Counted from the first letter of the stretch, positions 37,605 to 47,653 are shown. The stretch is DNA of 64,000 nt from Desulfurivibrio dismutans (GCF_029210385.1 NZ_JARGDQ010000010.1:48226-112225), one strand, 5' to 3'. The notes: generated by a model not told the origin, from the letters alone. Program-made: numbers and translations.

Positions 37605-38984
37605 ATGAATGACGGGCAAGAAATAGAGGCCCTGGAGCGGGTGCTGGCCCGGGTACAGGAAAAAAATCGCAGTTACCGGCGCTATAATTTTTCCGAGGCC
37701 CAAAATGCCGTGTTGCGGGCCTTTTTCGACCTGGCCCAGGAATATGACTCCATGGATGACTTTTACCGGGTCTGCGTGGCCGTGCCCCGGGTTATGCTGG
37801 GTCTTAAAGTCCGCCTTTATCTGCTCAATGAACGCCGGGATACCCTGGAACTGCTCTGTGACAGTGAGTCCGGGGTGGTCAGCCCACCGGTGCCGGTTTC
37901 AGGGGAGATGGAGCTGAGTTGTCGCACCCAGGCCAGGGATTCCTCCCTGCTGGTGCCCATTCAGCGCAAAACCTCGCTCTATGGTGGTGGTGCTGAAAGC
38001 CGCTCGGTGGCGGATTTGGTCTTGGGACGACTGGAAATTGCCGGCGGTGCGGAGATGGATAAGGCGGTGCGTTTTTTCCTCCGTAAATACGCCAACCGGG
38101 TCGGTTACAATCTTCATAACCGGCTGATTGCTCAGCAGAATATCCGGCACCTCAAGTTCATCAATAACCTGGTGGCCGACATCGAGCACAACGTGATCAC
38201 CCCCAATATGTACTTTCGCCACCTGTTCAACAAGTTGCGCAAAAGGCTGGCGGAGTTGGAGGAGGTGAGCCAGGAGTTTTCCCACATGCGTCAGACCGAT
38301 CTTTGTGACGGTGAGGCTTGTGGCCTGGTGCAGCAGCGACTGGAGGCCATTTACGACGAGCTGGCCGCCAATCACCGGGAGATGCAGGAGCATTACAACA
38401 ATTACAGCCTCTTTCTGGAAAGCCTTTTCCGGCGAGATCATTTTCGCAAAGGCCACTTGGTACTGCGCCCCCGGGCTTGTTCCGTTGAAAAAGAAGTGAT
38501 CGCCCCGCAACTGGAACACTACGGCAATCGCCTGGTCAAGCAGGGCATCAAAATAGATCAGCCCAGAGACATGGCCGAAGAAGAGCTTCACCTGCGGGTG
38601 GATGTGGGCCTGCTTTCTCAGGTTTATGCCAATCTGTTTTCCAATGCCGTCAAGTACACCTCATCGGTGCACGACCATAACGGTGAGACAGTCAAGCTCA
38701 TGGCCTACGGCCGGGAACATCTAATCGATTACTTCGGCCCCGGCAGAGACGGAATCAAGTTCAACGTTTTTACCACCGGTGAGCACTTAAGCGAGCGCGA
38801 AGCGCAGATGCTGTTCAGCGACGGTTTCCGGGGCGAGGCCGGCCAAGGTAAACCCGGCACCGGCCACGGGCTGGCTTTTGTCAAGCAGGTGGTGGAAATC
38901 CACGGCGGCGTGGTGGGTTATGAGCCCACCGTCATGGGCAATAACTTCTATTTCATTCTCCCCCTTTCTGCCGATGAATCCTGA
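37605..38984 (+). CDS. Cytoplasmic sensor histidine kinase with GAF-like input
   Basis: A soluble 459-aa kinase without membrane helices. The first 175 residues look GAF-like (LGLKVRLYLLNERRDTLELL; SSLLVPIQRKTSLYGG). A helical dimerisation part has a candidate phospho-acceptor H195 in DIEHNVITPN, a divergent H box. The ATPase domain shows an N box (QVYANLFSNAVKYT, about 335-348) and a G box (GTGHGLAFVKQVVEIHGG, about 418-435). No receiver partner is adjacent. SD AGGAG in the pyrR 3' end and a 2-base gap imply co-translation with pyrR. The signal is unknown. Confidence 0.85.
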   Translation: MNDGQEIEALERVLARVQEKNRSYRRYNFSEAQNAVLRAFFDLAQEYDSMDDFYRVCVAVPRVMLGLKVRLYLLNERRDTLELLCDSESGVVSPPVPVSGEMELSCRTQARDSSLLVPIQRKTSLYGGGAESRSVADLVLGRLEIAGGAEMDKAVRFFLRKYANRVGYNLHNRLIAQQNIRHLKFINNLVADIEHNVITPNMYFRHLFNKLRKRLAELEEVSQEFSHMRQTDLCDGEACGLVQQRLEAIYDELAANHREMQEHYNNYSLFLESLFRRDHFRKGHLVLRPRACSVEKEVIAPQLEHYGNRLVKQGIKIDQPRDMAEEELHLRVDVGLLSQVYANLFSNAVKYTSSVHDHNGETVKLMAYGREHLIDYFGPGRDGIKFNVFTTGEHLSEREAQMLFSDGFRGEAGQGKPGTGHGLAFVKQVVEIHGGVVGYEPTVMGNNFYFILPLSADES

Positions 38985-39081
38985 ACACCCACCGGGTGGC
39001 GTCCCTTCAAGCAGCGGGCCGGGTAAACGCGCCGCGGGATCGCAAGTCTGTGCCGCCAGCGGCAACGATGAACGATGCTCC

Positions 39082-41457
39082 ATGGAACTGCTGGCCCCGG
39101 CCGGCAGCCTGGAAACTTTTGCCGCAGCGGTGGAGGCCGGGGCCGATGCGGTGTATATCGGGGCGCCCGCCGCCAACGCCCGAGCCCTGGCCCGCGATCT
39201 GCCGTCGGCGGAAATCGCCGCCATGATCGACTATGCCCATGGGCGCGGCGTGCGGGTGTACGCGGCCATGAACAGCCTGCTGAAGGAAGATGAGTTGGTT
39301 CAGGCCGTCGCCACGGTGGAAATGCTGGCGGGGCTCAAAATTGACGCTCTGATTATCCAGGACCTGGGGCTGCACCAGCTTTGCCGCCGTTTTTTTCCCG
39401 ACTTGCGGCTGCATGCCAGCACCCTGATGGGTGCCCATAACAGTTTGGCGGTGCAACAGTTGGCCGCTATGGGTTTTGCCCGGGTGGTGCTGGCCCGGGA
39501 GTTGACTTTGGAAGAGATTACCGCCATCGGCCGGGAAACCAAAGTGGAGCTGGAGGTTTTCGTGCACGGGGCCATGTGTTTCAGTTACTCCGGCCTGTGT
39601 CTGTTCAGCAGTTACCTGGGTGGCAAGAGCAGCCTCCGGGGGCGCTGTGTGCAGCCTTGCCGGCGGGCCTACCGCTGGGCTGGAGAGCAGTCTGCCGGGC
39701 AGGCAAAAGGCCGGGGGTGGAGAAAGCCCGGCCGGGAAGAGCCGGCCGCCAAGGGTGCTTATCTGTTTTCCATGAACGATCTCGAGACCATGGAGTTGCT
39801 GCCGGCATTGCAGCGGGCCGGGGTGGGGTCGGTGAAGATCGAGGGGCGGATGAAAAGCGCCCAGTACGTGGATCGGGTGGTGCGGGCTTACCGGCGGGTG
39901 GTTGATGCCGTGGGCAATTCTGGCGCTGCCCTCTTTGACCACGTTTCCTCGCGCCCGGTCGCCCCGCCGGCCGGTTTAGCCGAGGCCCTGGAGGAAGGGC
40001 GAGCCCTGCTGGCGGAAGCCATGGGCCGCCGGACCGGGGCTGGTTATCTGCGCCAGCCGTTTAAAGATCTGGTTAGCCCGGGACACTCAGGCAATATCGG
40101 TCATTTTTTAGGGAAGCTCAGCGCCGCCAATGGCCCCTGGGGGCGGCTCAAACTGCGGCATCCACTGCGCAAAGGTGATCGTCTTCGGCTGCACCGCGAA
40201 ATCGATGGCGAGCGGTCGGCTTTTACCCTGCAGGAACTCAGGCCGATGGGCAGCGGCCGGAGCGGGCCAAGCGGTAAAGAAAAAGCGAGCCGGACGAGAA
40301 TTTTACCGGAAGCCAGGGTTGACCAGGAAATTGAGTTGCGCCTGCCGGTGGCGGCCCGGGCCGGTGACAGCCTGTATCTGGTAGATTTGGCCCAACGGCG
40401 CCGGCAGGCGACGCGATGTGACCTGACGGTTGCCGAGCGGCACCGGCGGCAGGCCGCGGCTTGGGAAAAAAGGCAGCCCAACCTGGAGATTGTAAGCTTT
40501 ATCGGGGCCGGCAGTAGAATCGGTTCCGGCCGTGGCAAGGCCGGCGGCAAGGTCCGGGCCGCGGAAAACGCCGCCCGACGGGGAAGGGGGGAACTCCCTT
40601 CTTTGCCGCTGTGGTTACGCCTGGATGACCTGAAAATGCTGCCGCGGCGTTTGCCACCGGAAGTGGCGCAGGTGGTGTTGCCCCTTTCACCGCATAGCTG
40701 GCCGCAGTTGGCGTCGGCCGGGAAGCTTTGGCGTCCGTTGGGTGATCGACTGGTCTGGGCCCTGCCGCCTATTATCCTGGAAAATGACCTGCCTTTTTAT
40801 CGTGAAAAAATTGCCGAGTTGCAAAGTAAAGGCTGTAATGCCTGGCAGCTTGGTCACCTTGGCCAGTTGCTGTTTTTTGCCGACCAACCCGAAATTGCCT
40901 CTGCTGCCGGCGGCGGCAAAAAAGGACGGCGGGGGGCCCCGTTGCTTTTACATGGTGACTATACCCTCAATATCCTCAACAGTCTGGCCGTCCGAGGCTA
41001 CCGGCAGCTGGGTTTCACTTCGCTGCAGGCGGCCATCGAAACCGACCAGGACAACCTGCTGGCCCTGCTGGGCGGATTGCGGTCGTCGAGTAAAAAGAAC
41101 CGTTCCAAAGCGGCGGCACCGTCTTTGGGGCTAACCCTGCATGGCCGCCCACCGCTTTTTACCTCCCGCCTGGATTCCATCCATTTCCGTTATCGGACCC
41201 CTTTTCTCAGCCCCCGGGGCGAGCGGTTCCTGTTGCTCCGGGAGCATGATCGGACCATGGCCCTGGCGGCGCATCCCTTTTCCCTCCTGTCGCGGGGCGG
41301 TGAACTGGCGACTTCCGGTCTTGCTTTCGGAGTGGTTGATCTGCGTTATCAGCAACTCAATCGCCAGGACTTGTCGCTGCTGCTGCGCCGGGCCGGCAAA
41401 GATGCCCGGCCAATTGCCGGGGCCGGCAGCTTCAACTTCCTGCACCGCTTATCCTGA
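39082..41457 (+). CDS. U32 peptidase-family protein with DUF3656 (RlhA-like)
   Basis: A 791-aa protein whose N-terminal U32 domain starts MELLAPAGSLE and contains EVFVHGAMCFSYSGLC and RGRCVQPCRRAY, the family Cys signature that in homologues holds a cofactor-linked iron-sulfur site. The C-terminal extension resembles the DUF3656 part found in RlhA (YdcP), which makes 5-hydroxycytidine in 23S rRNA. The middle (about 455-500) is Arg/Gly-rich. ATG 39082 gives the usual family start; an in-frame ATG at 38974 overlaps the kinase stop (ATGAATCCTGA) and would add 36 unconserved residues but couple translation. Neither has a clear SD. Confidence 0.85.
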   Translation: MELLAPAGSLETFAAAVEAGADAVYIGAPAANARALARDLPSAEIAAMIDYAHGRGVRVYAAMNSLLKEDELVQAVATVEMLAGLKIDALIIQDLGLHQLCRRFFPDLRLHASTLMGAHNSLAVQQLAAMGFARVVLARELTLEEITAIGRETKVELEVFVHGAMCFSYSGLCLFSSYLGGKSSLRGRCVQPCRRAYRWAGEQSAGQAKGRGWRKPGREEPAAKGAYLFSMNDLETMELLPALQRAGVGSVKIEGRMKSAQYVDRVVRAYRRVVDAVGNSGAALFDHVSSRPVAPPAGLAEALEEGRALLAEAMGRRTGAGYLRQPFKDLVSPGHSGNIGHFLGKLSAANGPWGRLKLRHPLRKGDRLRLHREIDGERSAFTLQELRPMGSGRSGPSGKEKASRTRILPEARVDQEIELRLPVAARAGDSLYLVDLAQRRRQATRCDLTVAERHRRQAAAWEKRQPNLEIVSFIGAGSRIGSGRGKAGGKVRAAENAARRGRGELPSLPLWLRLDDLKMLPRRLPPEVAQVVLPLSPHSWPQLASAGKLWRPLGDRLVWALPPIILENDLPFYREKIAELQSKGCNAWQLGHLGQLLFFADQPEIASAAGGGKKGRRGAPLLLHGDYTLNILNSLAVRGYRQLGFTSLQAAIETDQDNLLALLGGLRSSSKKNRSKAAAPSLGLTLHGRPPLFTSRLDSIHFRYRTPFLSPRGERFLLLREHDRTMALAAHPFSLLSRGGELATSGLAFGVVDLRYQQLNRQDLSLLLRRAGKDARPIAGAGSFNFLHRLS

Positions 41458-41539
41458 ACGTATAGTCCCGTTAAACCGTAAACGACAACTGAGCACAACC
41501 TCGGGCGGCAATATTTTCCCCGGCGGGGCTTTGTTTTGT

Positions 41540-41555
41540 TGGCACGTTATTTGCT
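41540..41555 (+). promoter_or_regulatory. Sigma54 (RpoN) promoter of flgE
   Basis: TGGCACG, four bases, TTGCT: an exact match to the -24/-12 consensus. Transcription would start near 41566, about 46 bases before the flgE ATG. Sigma54 control of middle-class flagellar genes is known in many proteobacteria. Confidence 0.9.
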
Positions 41556-41611
41556 GTAAAGCCTGGGCGAGAAGATTTTTAACTGATATCCGTCCCGGCA
41601 GGAGGGAAAAT

Positions 41612-43522
41612 ATGTCGCTGCACAACATGATGTTCAACGGAATGAGCGGAATCAACAGCATGGCCGGCAACATGGCGGTGCTGGGCGATAACATCGCCAA
41701 TGTCAACACGGTTTCATACAAGAACGCCCAGACCACTTTCCAGAATGTGCTCACCTCATCCCAGCAGCATTTTGATGAAGTGGGCAACGGTTCCCAACTG
41801 CAGGCGATCAGTAAAAATTTCCGCCCCGGTCCCCTGGAGGAAACCACCAAAGCCACCGATATGGCCATTGCCGGAAAAGGCTTTTTTATGGTTAACGATG
41901 ACGCGGGGGAAGTGCTTTACACCAGAGACGGTCAGTTTGATCTCCGGTTGGAAGATTATACCCCGGCGGGTTTTTATAACCTGGTAACTCCGGCCGGTTA
42001 CCGGGTGCAGGGAGTTAACCTGGAAGATGGCGCTGGCAATGGGCAGTTGGGGGATGTTTTAGTGCGGCGGGAATCCCTGCCGCAGGCCACCGATAATGTA
42101 ACCATGGCCTTGAACCTGCAAAGCAGCGGGACTGGTGTTGCCGACAGTACTCCTCTTTACGATTCCTGGAATGGTGCCGCCTCCACGCCCATGACCGCCG
42201 GAGCTTATGATTACCAAACCACCATGCAGGCCTACGATGACCAAGGGCAGAGCTTCAATTTGAATATCTTTTTTGACCAGACGGAAAACCCCCATGAACG
42301 GGAGTTTCTTGTCACCCATGATCCTGCCCTGGATCGTCGGCTGCTCCCTGACGGCAGCCGGTACAACAGTGGCCCGGAGCCGGAAAAAGGGGCCGGCGCC
42401 CTGCTTTATGGCAAACTGATCTTCAACACCACCGGTGAACTGCTTGATATCCAGACCTGGGAAGTGCCGCCGGACGGCAACCTGGAGCTGTGGCAGCAGG
42501 CCAACGGTGAAAACGGTGAAGAAAACGGTAATGGTGAGCTGGTTCCCAGTGAATACTGGCAGCAGCCAGATTCCGGCAGCGGTCTTTACTCCTTTGACTA
42601 CAATATCAGCGGCATTGGTGACAACCTGAGTTCCACCATCGATTTCGGCACCACTTTGTCCCTGCAGGTGGCGACCAGCAGTGGGGTGCTCAAGGCGGGT
42701 GGTTCCGGTGCTGCCGCCCCCAACGTGCACGTCTTGAGTTCCTGGGATCAAGTCTATGATAGCAACGGGAAACGGGTGCAGGAAGGCGATACTTTGATTT
42801 TTCAGGGGTACAACCACCAGGGGGAGGAGGTGACCTCAAACTACGTGGTTGATTACGATCAGCGGGTGGAAGATTTGATGCTGCAGCTTGAGCAGGACTT
42901 CAACGCCACGGCCCTGCTCAGGAACGGTCGCCTGGAGCTGCATGCCAATGAACCGGGCGAAAGTCAACTGGCGGTGACGGCCGTCAATTACCTGGATGCC
43001 ACCGGCAACAGTCCGGCGGACAATCCTGATCTGGCGCAGCCGTTTGGTGAAGAGGGGGCCGGTTTTGCCCTGGCGATGGGCGAAGATCTTATGCTGTCGC
43101 CGATTCGCACCACCAATTACGCCACCGCTTCGACCACCATTTTCCAGGACCAGAACGGTCATGGCTCGGGGGTGCTGCAGACCATTGCCATTAAGCCCGA
43201 CGGGACCATTGTCGGCAACTACTCCAACGGTCAGAGTCACGATCAGGCCCAGGTAATGCTGGCCGACTTTGCCAATTACCACGGGTTGATCCCTGGCAGC
43301 CACAACACCTATCGCTCCTCTGCCGAGTCCGGCGATCCGGTGATTGGTACCCCAGGCAACGGTTCTTTTGGTCAGGTGCTGGGCAATTCACTGGAGGGCT
43401 CCAACGTCGACTTGGGCCGCCAGTTTGTTGATTTGACCATGACCCAGCGGATATTCCAGGCCAACTCCAAGTCCATCACCACCGCCGACGAGATCCACCA
43501 GACCCTGATGCGTCTTAAATAG
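41612..43522 (+). CDS. flgE: Flagellar hook protein FlgE
   Basis: Builds the flexible hook that joins the flagellar rod to the filament. The 636-aa protein keeps both conserved ends: an N-terminal D0 region (FNGMSGINSMAGNMAVLGDNIANVNTVSYKN, in parts) and a C-terminal SNVDLGRQFVDLTMTQRIFQ. The variable middle (about 130-520) is longer than in Salmonella (403 aa), as is common in this phylum. AGGAGG lies seven bases before ATG 41612. No other flagellar gene is nearby, so the hook gene has its own sigma54 promoter and stands alone. A small hairpin overlaps its TAG. Confidence 0.95.
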   Translation: MSLHNMMFNGMSGINSMAGNMAVLGDNIANVNTVSYKNAQTTFQNVLTSSQQHFDEVGNGSQLQAISKNFRPGPLEETTKATDMAIAGKGFFMVNDDAGEVLYTRDGQFDLRLEDYTPAGFYNLVTPAGYRVQGVNLEDGAGNGQLGDVLVRRESLPQATDNVTMALNLQSSGTGVADSTPLYDSWNGAASTPMTAGAYDYQTTMQAYDDQGQSFNLNIFFDQTENPHEREFLVTHDPALDRRLLPDGSRYNSGPEPEKGAGALLYGKLIFNTTGELLDIQTWEVPPDGNLELWQQANGENGEENGNGELVPSEYWQQPDSGSGLYSFDYNISGIGDNLSSTIDFGTTLSLQVATSSGVLKAGGSGAAAPNVHVLSSWDQVYDSNGKRVQEGDTLIFQGYNHQGEEVTSNYVVDYDQRVEDLMLQLEQDFNATALLRNGRLELHANEPGESQLAVTAVNYLDATGNSPADNPDLAQPFGEEGAGFALAMGEDLMLSPIRTTNYATASTTIFQDQNGHGSGVLQTIAIKPDGTIVGNYSNGQSHDQAQVMLADFANYHGLIPGSHNTYRSSAESGDPVIGTPGNGSFGQVLGNSLEGSNVDLGRQFVDLTMTQRIFQANSKSITTADEIHQTLMRLK

Positions 43523-43550
43523 CAAATCGGGGCACTGCTGCCCATTTGCT
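43521..43550. repeat. Possible relic of the stop-codon palindromic element after flgE
   Basis: A 30-bp hairpin with arms AGCAAAT and ATTTGCT whose loop is GGCACTGCTG, the same string that ends the core of the full copies. It overlaps the flgE TAG. The match is too short to be sure of common origin. Confidence 0.4.
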
Positions 43551-43579
43551 GCCCGCTTGTTGCCCCTTGCCGCTTGTCT

Positions 43580-45271
43580 CTATTTTCTGCTGATCTTTTC
43601 CCAGGTGTCGCGAAGGGTGGCGGTGCGGTTGAAGACCGGGTGGTCGGGGGTAGAATCCTTGGGGTCCGGGCAGAAGTAGCCCTGGCGTTCGAACTGATAT
43701 GGATGGCCGGGCTGGGCATCGCGCAGGTTGGGCTCCAGGCGACAGTTTTTCAGGACCACCAAGGAGTCGGGGTTGACGAAATCCTTGAAGTCAGCCCCGT
43801 CGGCGGCAGCCTTTTCCGGGCTTTCGGCGCTGAACAGCCGGTCGTAGAGCCTGATTTCCGCCGTTATGGCCCGGTCGGCCGCCACCCAGTGGATGGTGCC
43901 TTTGACCTTGCGGCCGTCGGGGGCATTACCCCCCAGGGTGGCCGGGTCGTAGGTGCATCTTAACTCCACCACCTCGCCGGCCTCATTTTTTAACACTTCC
44001 TCGCATTTAATGAAGTAAGCGTAACGAAGCCGGACTTCGCGGCCCGGGGCAAGGCGGAAGAATTTTTTTACCGGCTCTTCCATGAAGTCGTTACGTTCAA
44101 TGTAAATTTCCCGGCCAAACGGCAGGGGACGGGTGCCCATATCCGGTTTTTGCGGGTGGTTCTGGCCGGTCAGCTCTTCGCTTTGCCCGGCCGGGTAGTT
44201 GGTGATTACCACTTTTAAAGGCTCCAGTACCCCCATCACCCGGGGGGCGGTTTCGTTGAGTTCTTCCCGCACGCAGTGTTCCAGCAGACCCATGTCCACC
44301 AGGCTCTCTTTTTTGGCCAGGCCGATGCGTTCGCAGAAGTTGCGGATTGCCGCCGGCGGATAGCCCCGACGGCGAATGCCGGACAGGGTGGGCATGCGGG
44401 GGTCGTCCCAGCCCTGTACATAACCTTCGTTGACCAGTTGCAAAAGTTTGCGTTTGCTGACCACGGTATAGGCCAGATTGAGGCGGGCGAATTCGATCTG
44501 CCGGGGGCGGCAGGGCACCGGCAGATTGTCGACAATCCAGTCGTACAGGGGCCGGTGGTCGGCGAATTCCAGGGTACACAGGGAATGGGTCACCCCTTCC
44601 AGGGCGTCGGAGAGGGGATGGGTGAAGTCGTACATGGGATAGATGCACCACTGCTCACCGGTGCGGTGATGGGCCCGGTGCATGATGCGGTACAGCACTG
44701 GATCCCGCAGGTTGAGGTTGCCCGAGGCCATGTCGATTTTGGCCCGCAGCACTTTGGCGCCGTTGGGGAACTCTCCGGCTCGCATGCGGCGGAACAGATC
44801 GAGGCTTTCTTCGCTGGGGCGCTCCCGGTGAGGGCTGTTGGTGCCCGGTTCGGTTAGGGTGCCACGGCTGGACCGGATCTCCTCGGCGCTCAGCTCGCAG
44901 ACGTAGGCCTTGCCGTTTTTAATCAGGTGTTCGGCGTATTCGTAGAGCTGTTCGAAATAATCCGAGGCATAATAAAGATGCTCCTGCCAGTCGAACCCCA
45001 GCCAGCGGACATCCTCTTTAATGGCCTCGACGTATTCGGTTTCTTCCTTGCTGGGGTTGGTGTCGTCGAAGCGCAGGTGGCAGCGGGCCGGGGTGAGCTC
45101 GCGAGCCAGGCCGAAGTTGAGGCAGATGGACTTGGCGTGCCCGATATGCAGGTAACCATTGGGCTCCGGCGGAAAGCGGGTGACCACCTCGGTGTGCTTG
45201 CCGGCGGCCAGGTCTTCGGTGATGATGGCCCGGATAAAGTCGGCGGGTACGAATTTGGCGTGATCGCTCAT
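43580..45271 (-). CDS. glnS: Glutaminyl-tRNA synthetase
   Basis: Charges tRNA-Gln directly. The 563-aa enzyme has the class I signature [15 protein letters not shown], the KMSKS-like VVSKRKL, and GlnRS features such as [26 protein letters not shown]. The C-terminal anticodon-binding barrels are complete. ATG 45271 has GGAG upstream and begins the usual sequence MSDHAKFV. Starts two bases after the gltX stop, so the two synthetases are co-translated. GlnRS in bacteria is generally regarded as acquired by transfer. Confidence 0.95.
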   Translation of the reverse strand: MSDHAKFVPADFIRAIITEDLAAGKHTEVVTRFPPEPNGYLHIGHAKSICLNFGLARELTPARCHLRFDDTNPSKEETEYVEAIKEDVRWLGFDWQEHLYYASDYFEQLYEYAEHLIKNGKAYVCELSAEEIRSSRGTLTEPGTNSPHRERPSEESLDLFRRMRAGEFPNGAKVLRAKIDMASGNLNLRDPVLYRIMHRAHHRTGEQWCIYPMYDFTHPLSDALEGVTHSLCTLEFADHRPLYDWIVDNLPVPCRPRQIEFARLNLAYTVVSKRKLLQLVNEGYVQGWDDPRMPTLSGIRRRGYPPAAIRNFCERIGLAKKESLVDMGLLEHCVREELNETAPRVMGVLEPLKVVITNYPAGQSEELTGQNHPQKPDMGTRPLPFGREIYIERNDFMEEPVKKFFRLAPGREVRLRYAYFIKCEEVLKNEAGEVVELRCTYDPATLGGNAPDGRKVKGTIHWVAADRAITAEIRLYDRLFSAESPEKAAADGADFKDFVNPDSLVVLKNCRLEPNLRDAQPGHPYQFERQGYFCPDPKDSTPDHPVFNRTATLRDTWEKISRK

Positions 45272-45273
45272 TT

Positions 45274-46761
45274 TTAACTCTCCACGACAAAATATTTTGC
45301 CGTCTCCCGCAGGCGGCAGATCACCTTGTCCCGTTCCAGGTGGGCAAAGACTTCGAACATGCTGGGGCCCTTGATCTGCCCGGTGATAACCGCTCGGGCA
45401 CCGTTGATCGGCACGCCGGGTTTGACCCCATGGGCCTCGGCCAGCTCCCGGGCCACCCGCTCGGCCTCTTCCGGAGTGATCTCCGGCAGGGCCGCCAGCC
45501 GGTCGGCCAGTTCCGGCAGCCATTCTTTCAGTGGCGGATGTTTCAGCAGATTTTTCTGCAAGGCCTTGTCATCCACCGTGAAATCATCGGCAAACCAGGC
45601 CCGGCCCAAGGTGGTGAAGTCTTTCAGGGTATGAAAGCGCTCCCGGATCATCACCAGGGTTTTTTCAAACCACTCCTTCTTGTCTCCGTCGTAAGCCGGA
45701 TCCCAGATTTTTTCCTGCTCCAGAAAAGGTTTGACCAGGGTTGCCAGCTCACTGACCGGTATGGTCCGCAGGTAATGGGCGTTGATGTTGATGGCCTTGG
45801 GGTCGGTGAAAAATTTGGGGTCATCCTTGCGGTAGTTGAAAATGGAGTTGGCCCTGCTGATCCCCTCCAGGGAAAAGGCCTCAATCAGCTCTTCTTGGGA
45901 AAAAATCTCCCGGTCATCGCCGGGCGACCAGCCCAGCAGCACCAGAAAGTTGACCAGGGCCCAGGAAATAAAACCCTGTTCCCGGTAAAAATGCACCGCC
46001 ACCACCTCGCCGTGGCTGCGTTTGGAGATTTTGGCCTTGTTCAGGTCCAGGGTCAGCGGCATGTGGGCAAACACCGGCGGCTGGGCTCCCAGGGCCCGGT
46101 AGAGCAGGATCTGGCGCGGGGTGTTGGCCAATCCATCCTGGCCGCGGATGACGTGACTGATTCGGTCACGGATGTCATCCACCACGTTGCACAACAGGTA
46201 CAGAGGCTGGCCATTGGAGCGGACGATGACGAAATCTTCAATATCCTGGTAACTGCGCTCAATGCCGCCACACACGGCATCCTTGAAAGCCACGGCACCG
46301 GCCTCGCGGGGTACTTTGAAGCGAATGACGAAGGGGGCGCTGGCGGCTTCTCTGGCGGCCACCTCATCGGGGCTTAAATCCCGGCAGGCTCCGTTATAGC
46401 GGTAGTCGGCCTTGGCCTTGACCGCTGCCTCCCGTCGGGCTTCCAGCTCTTCTTTGCTGCAGAAACATTTGTAGGCCTGGCCGGTGGCCAGCAGTCTGAC
46501 CGCCGCCGCGTTATGCTCTTCAGCATGGTCGGTCTGAAAATAGGGGCCTTCGTCCCAATCAAGCCCCAGCCACTCCATGCCGTCAATGATGCCGCGGATG
46601 GATTCTTCGGTGGAGCGCTCGGCGTCGGTGTCTTCAATGCGCAGCACCATTTTGCCGCCGTGTTTTTTGGCAAACAGCCAGTTGTAAATGGCGGTTCTGG
46701 CGCCACCGATGTGCAGATACCCGGTGGGGCTGGGGGGAAAACGAACGCGAACCTCACTCAT
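45274..46761 (-). CDS. gltX: Glutamyl-tRNA synthetase
   Basis: Charges tRNA-Glu. The 495-aa product has [19 protein letters not shown] (HIGH motif), the zinc-region-like [13 protein letters not shown], and KISKRSHG (KMSKS). A near-normal C-terminal anticodon-binding domain ends [12 protein letters not shown] 46761 starts [14 protein letters not shown], with GGAG upstream. First gene of a two-gene synthetase operon with glnS; a likely promoter is at 46972-47000. Confidence 0.96.
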   Translation of the reverse strand: MSEVRVRFPPSPTGYLHIGGARTAIYNWLFAKKHGGKMVLRIEDTDAERSTEESIRGIIDGMEWLGLDWDEGPYFQTDHAEEHNAAAVRLLATGQAYKCFCSKEELEARREAAVKAKADYRYNGACRDLSPDEVAAREAASAPFVIRFKVPREAGAVAFKDAVCGGIERSYQDIEDFVIVRSNGQPLYLLCNVVDDIRDRISHVIRGQDGLANTPRQILLYRALGAQPPVFAHMPLTLDLNKAKISKRSHGEVVAVHFYREQGFISWALVNFLVLLGWSPGDDREIFSQEELIEAFSLEGISRANSIFNYRKDDPKFFTDPKAININAHYLRTIPVSELATLVKPFLEQEKIWDPAYDGDKKEWFEKTLVMIRERFHTLKDFTTLGRAWFADDFTVDDKALQKNLLKHPPLKEWLPELADRLAALPEITPEEAERVARELAEAHGVKPGVPINGARAVITGQIKGPSMFEVFAHLERDKVICRLRETAKYFVVES

Positions 46762-46971
46762 GCCACAGATCTCCTGAATATTTTTTTGTGTTCATGCAAT
46801 AACCAGCCACAAGATGATGGACGGCAACGCAAAAAACAAGAGTTGCAACGTGATCCCGGTCGGTGCCGGGGGTGTCAGTGGCAGCGACAAATTTGATCGC
46901 CGGACAATAAATCTTGTGATACTCGAAGTAAAGGCACCAAGCCTTGCAGCGTGGCAAAATAATGTGCGCAG

Positions 46972-47000
46972 GTTATAGCGTTTTTTGTCGCAATGTTCAA
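46972..47000 (-). promoter_or_regulatory. Sigma70-type promoter for gltX-glnS
   Basis: On the minus strand: TTGAAC, 17 bp, TATAAC. It gives a 5' leader of about 200 bases before the gltX ATG. Confidence 0.55.
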
Positions 47001-47058
47001 TGAATGACTGCGGCCCTGGCGGATTTGTTTTTTTAAAGCGGACGGCGATTTCGGTTAT

Positions 47059-47087
47059 TTGCAATTGTGACTTACTTGTTGTATGAT
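47059..47087 (+). promoter_or_regulatory. Sigma70-type promoter for the 110-aa gene
   Basis: TTGCAA, 17 bp, TATGAT, about 95 bases upstream of the ATG at 47190. Confidence 0.55.
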
Positions 47088-47189
47088 CATAAGAAAAGGT
47101 GAATAGCGTCAATGCCCGCCGGTCAGTACAGGTGGTGCCAGGTGGCGGCGAGTTTCCGCTGCGGCGGGACGAAAATAAGGAGGTGCGCC

Positions 47190-47522
47190 ATGATCCTTGA
47201 CGTTAACAGTGGCATAAATCAAGGCCAGATGCGGCCGGAACGGCCGGATGTCAGCCCGGTGCCCGATAATACCAACCGGGCCCAGCCCGAGCGCAACGAG
47301 GCCGGCCGGACCAGTGAGATGACCCCCGGGGTGGTGGCCGAGTTTTCCGCCTCCGCCATGGAATTGGCGCGGACGGTCACCGATCCCGAGCAGCCCGCCG
47401 ACACCACCCGTGGTGATGACAACATGGAGCGGGAAAACCGCGGCGTAGCCCAGGCCAACCGGGAAGAGCAGGCCCGTGAGGTCCGGGAACCGCAGCGCCG
47501 GACCATCGACGTTATGGTGTAG
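47190..47522 (+). CDS. Small hypothetical protein, charged and probably disordered
   Basis: A 110-aa protein I do not recognise. It starts MILDVNSGINQGQ, is rich in Arg, Glu, Pro and Asn, has no Cys, membrane helix or signal peptide, and ends RRTIDVMV. A short region (VVAEFSASAMELARTV, about 49-64) could form a helix. It is a convincing gene by context: a good promoter (47059-47087), AAGGAGGTG five bases before the ATG, and a strong terminator at 47562-47602 make a neat single-gene unit. The IDVMV-type ending recalls short motility-linked proteins, but that is only an impression. Confidence 0.65.
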   Translation: MILDVNSGINQGQMRPERPDVSPVPDNTNRAQPERNEAGRTSEMTPGVVAEFSASAMELARTVTDPEQPADTTRGDDNMERENRGVAQANREEQAREVREPQRRTIDVMV

Positions 47523-47561
47523 TTTAGTGCGGGTGGCCCCGCAGTCTGCAGTGCTTTTATC

Positions 47562-47602
47562 ACCGGCGGCATACCTGCAGTGTATGGCCGCCGGTTTTTT
47601 TT
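47562..47602 (+). terminator. Rho-independent terminator after the 110-aa gene
   Basis: Arms ACCGGCGGC and GCCGCCGGT extended by ATA/TAT, then eight T. The convergent era gene ends 52 bp further on. Confidence 0.9.
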
Positions 47603-47653
47603 GTCTGCCCGCCTTTCTTCCCGGCTTATCATTTCCCCAGCCGTGAATTTGTT

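Larger units (their letters stand above)
46762..47189. other. Divergent intergenic region gltX / 110-aa gene (428 bp)
   Basis: It holds outward-facing promoters for gltX (46972-47000, minus) and for the small gene (47059-47087, plus), and an unusually long gltX leader of about 200 bases. Short open frames within it have no family resemblance, odd composition or no start signals. I see no tRNA or riboswitch I can name. Confidence 0.6.

Noticed and set aside
46792..47112. A 106-codon minus-strand frame in the gltX upstream region
   Set aside because: It would run across the predicted gltX promoter, has no SD and no resemblance to any family; more likely the gltX leader.
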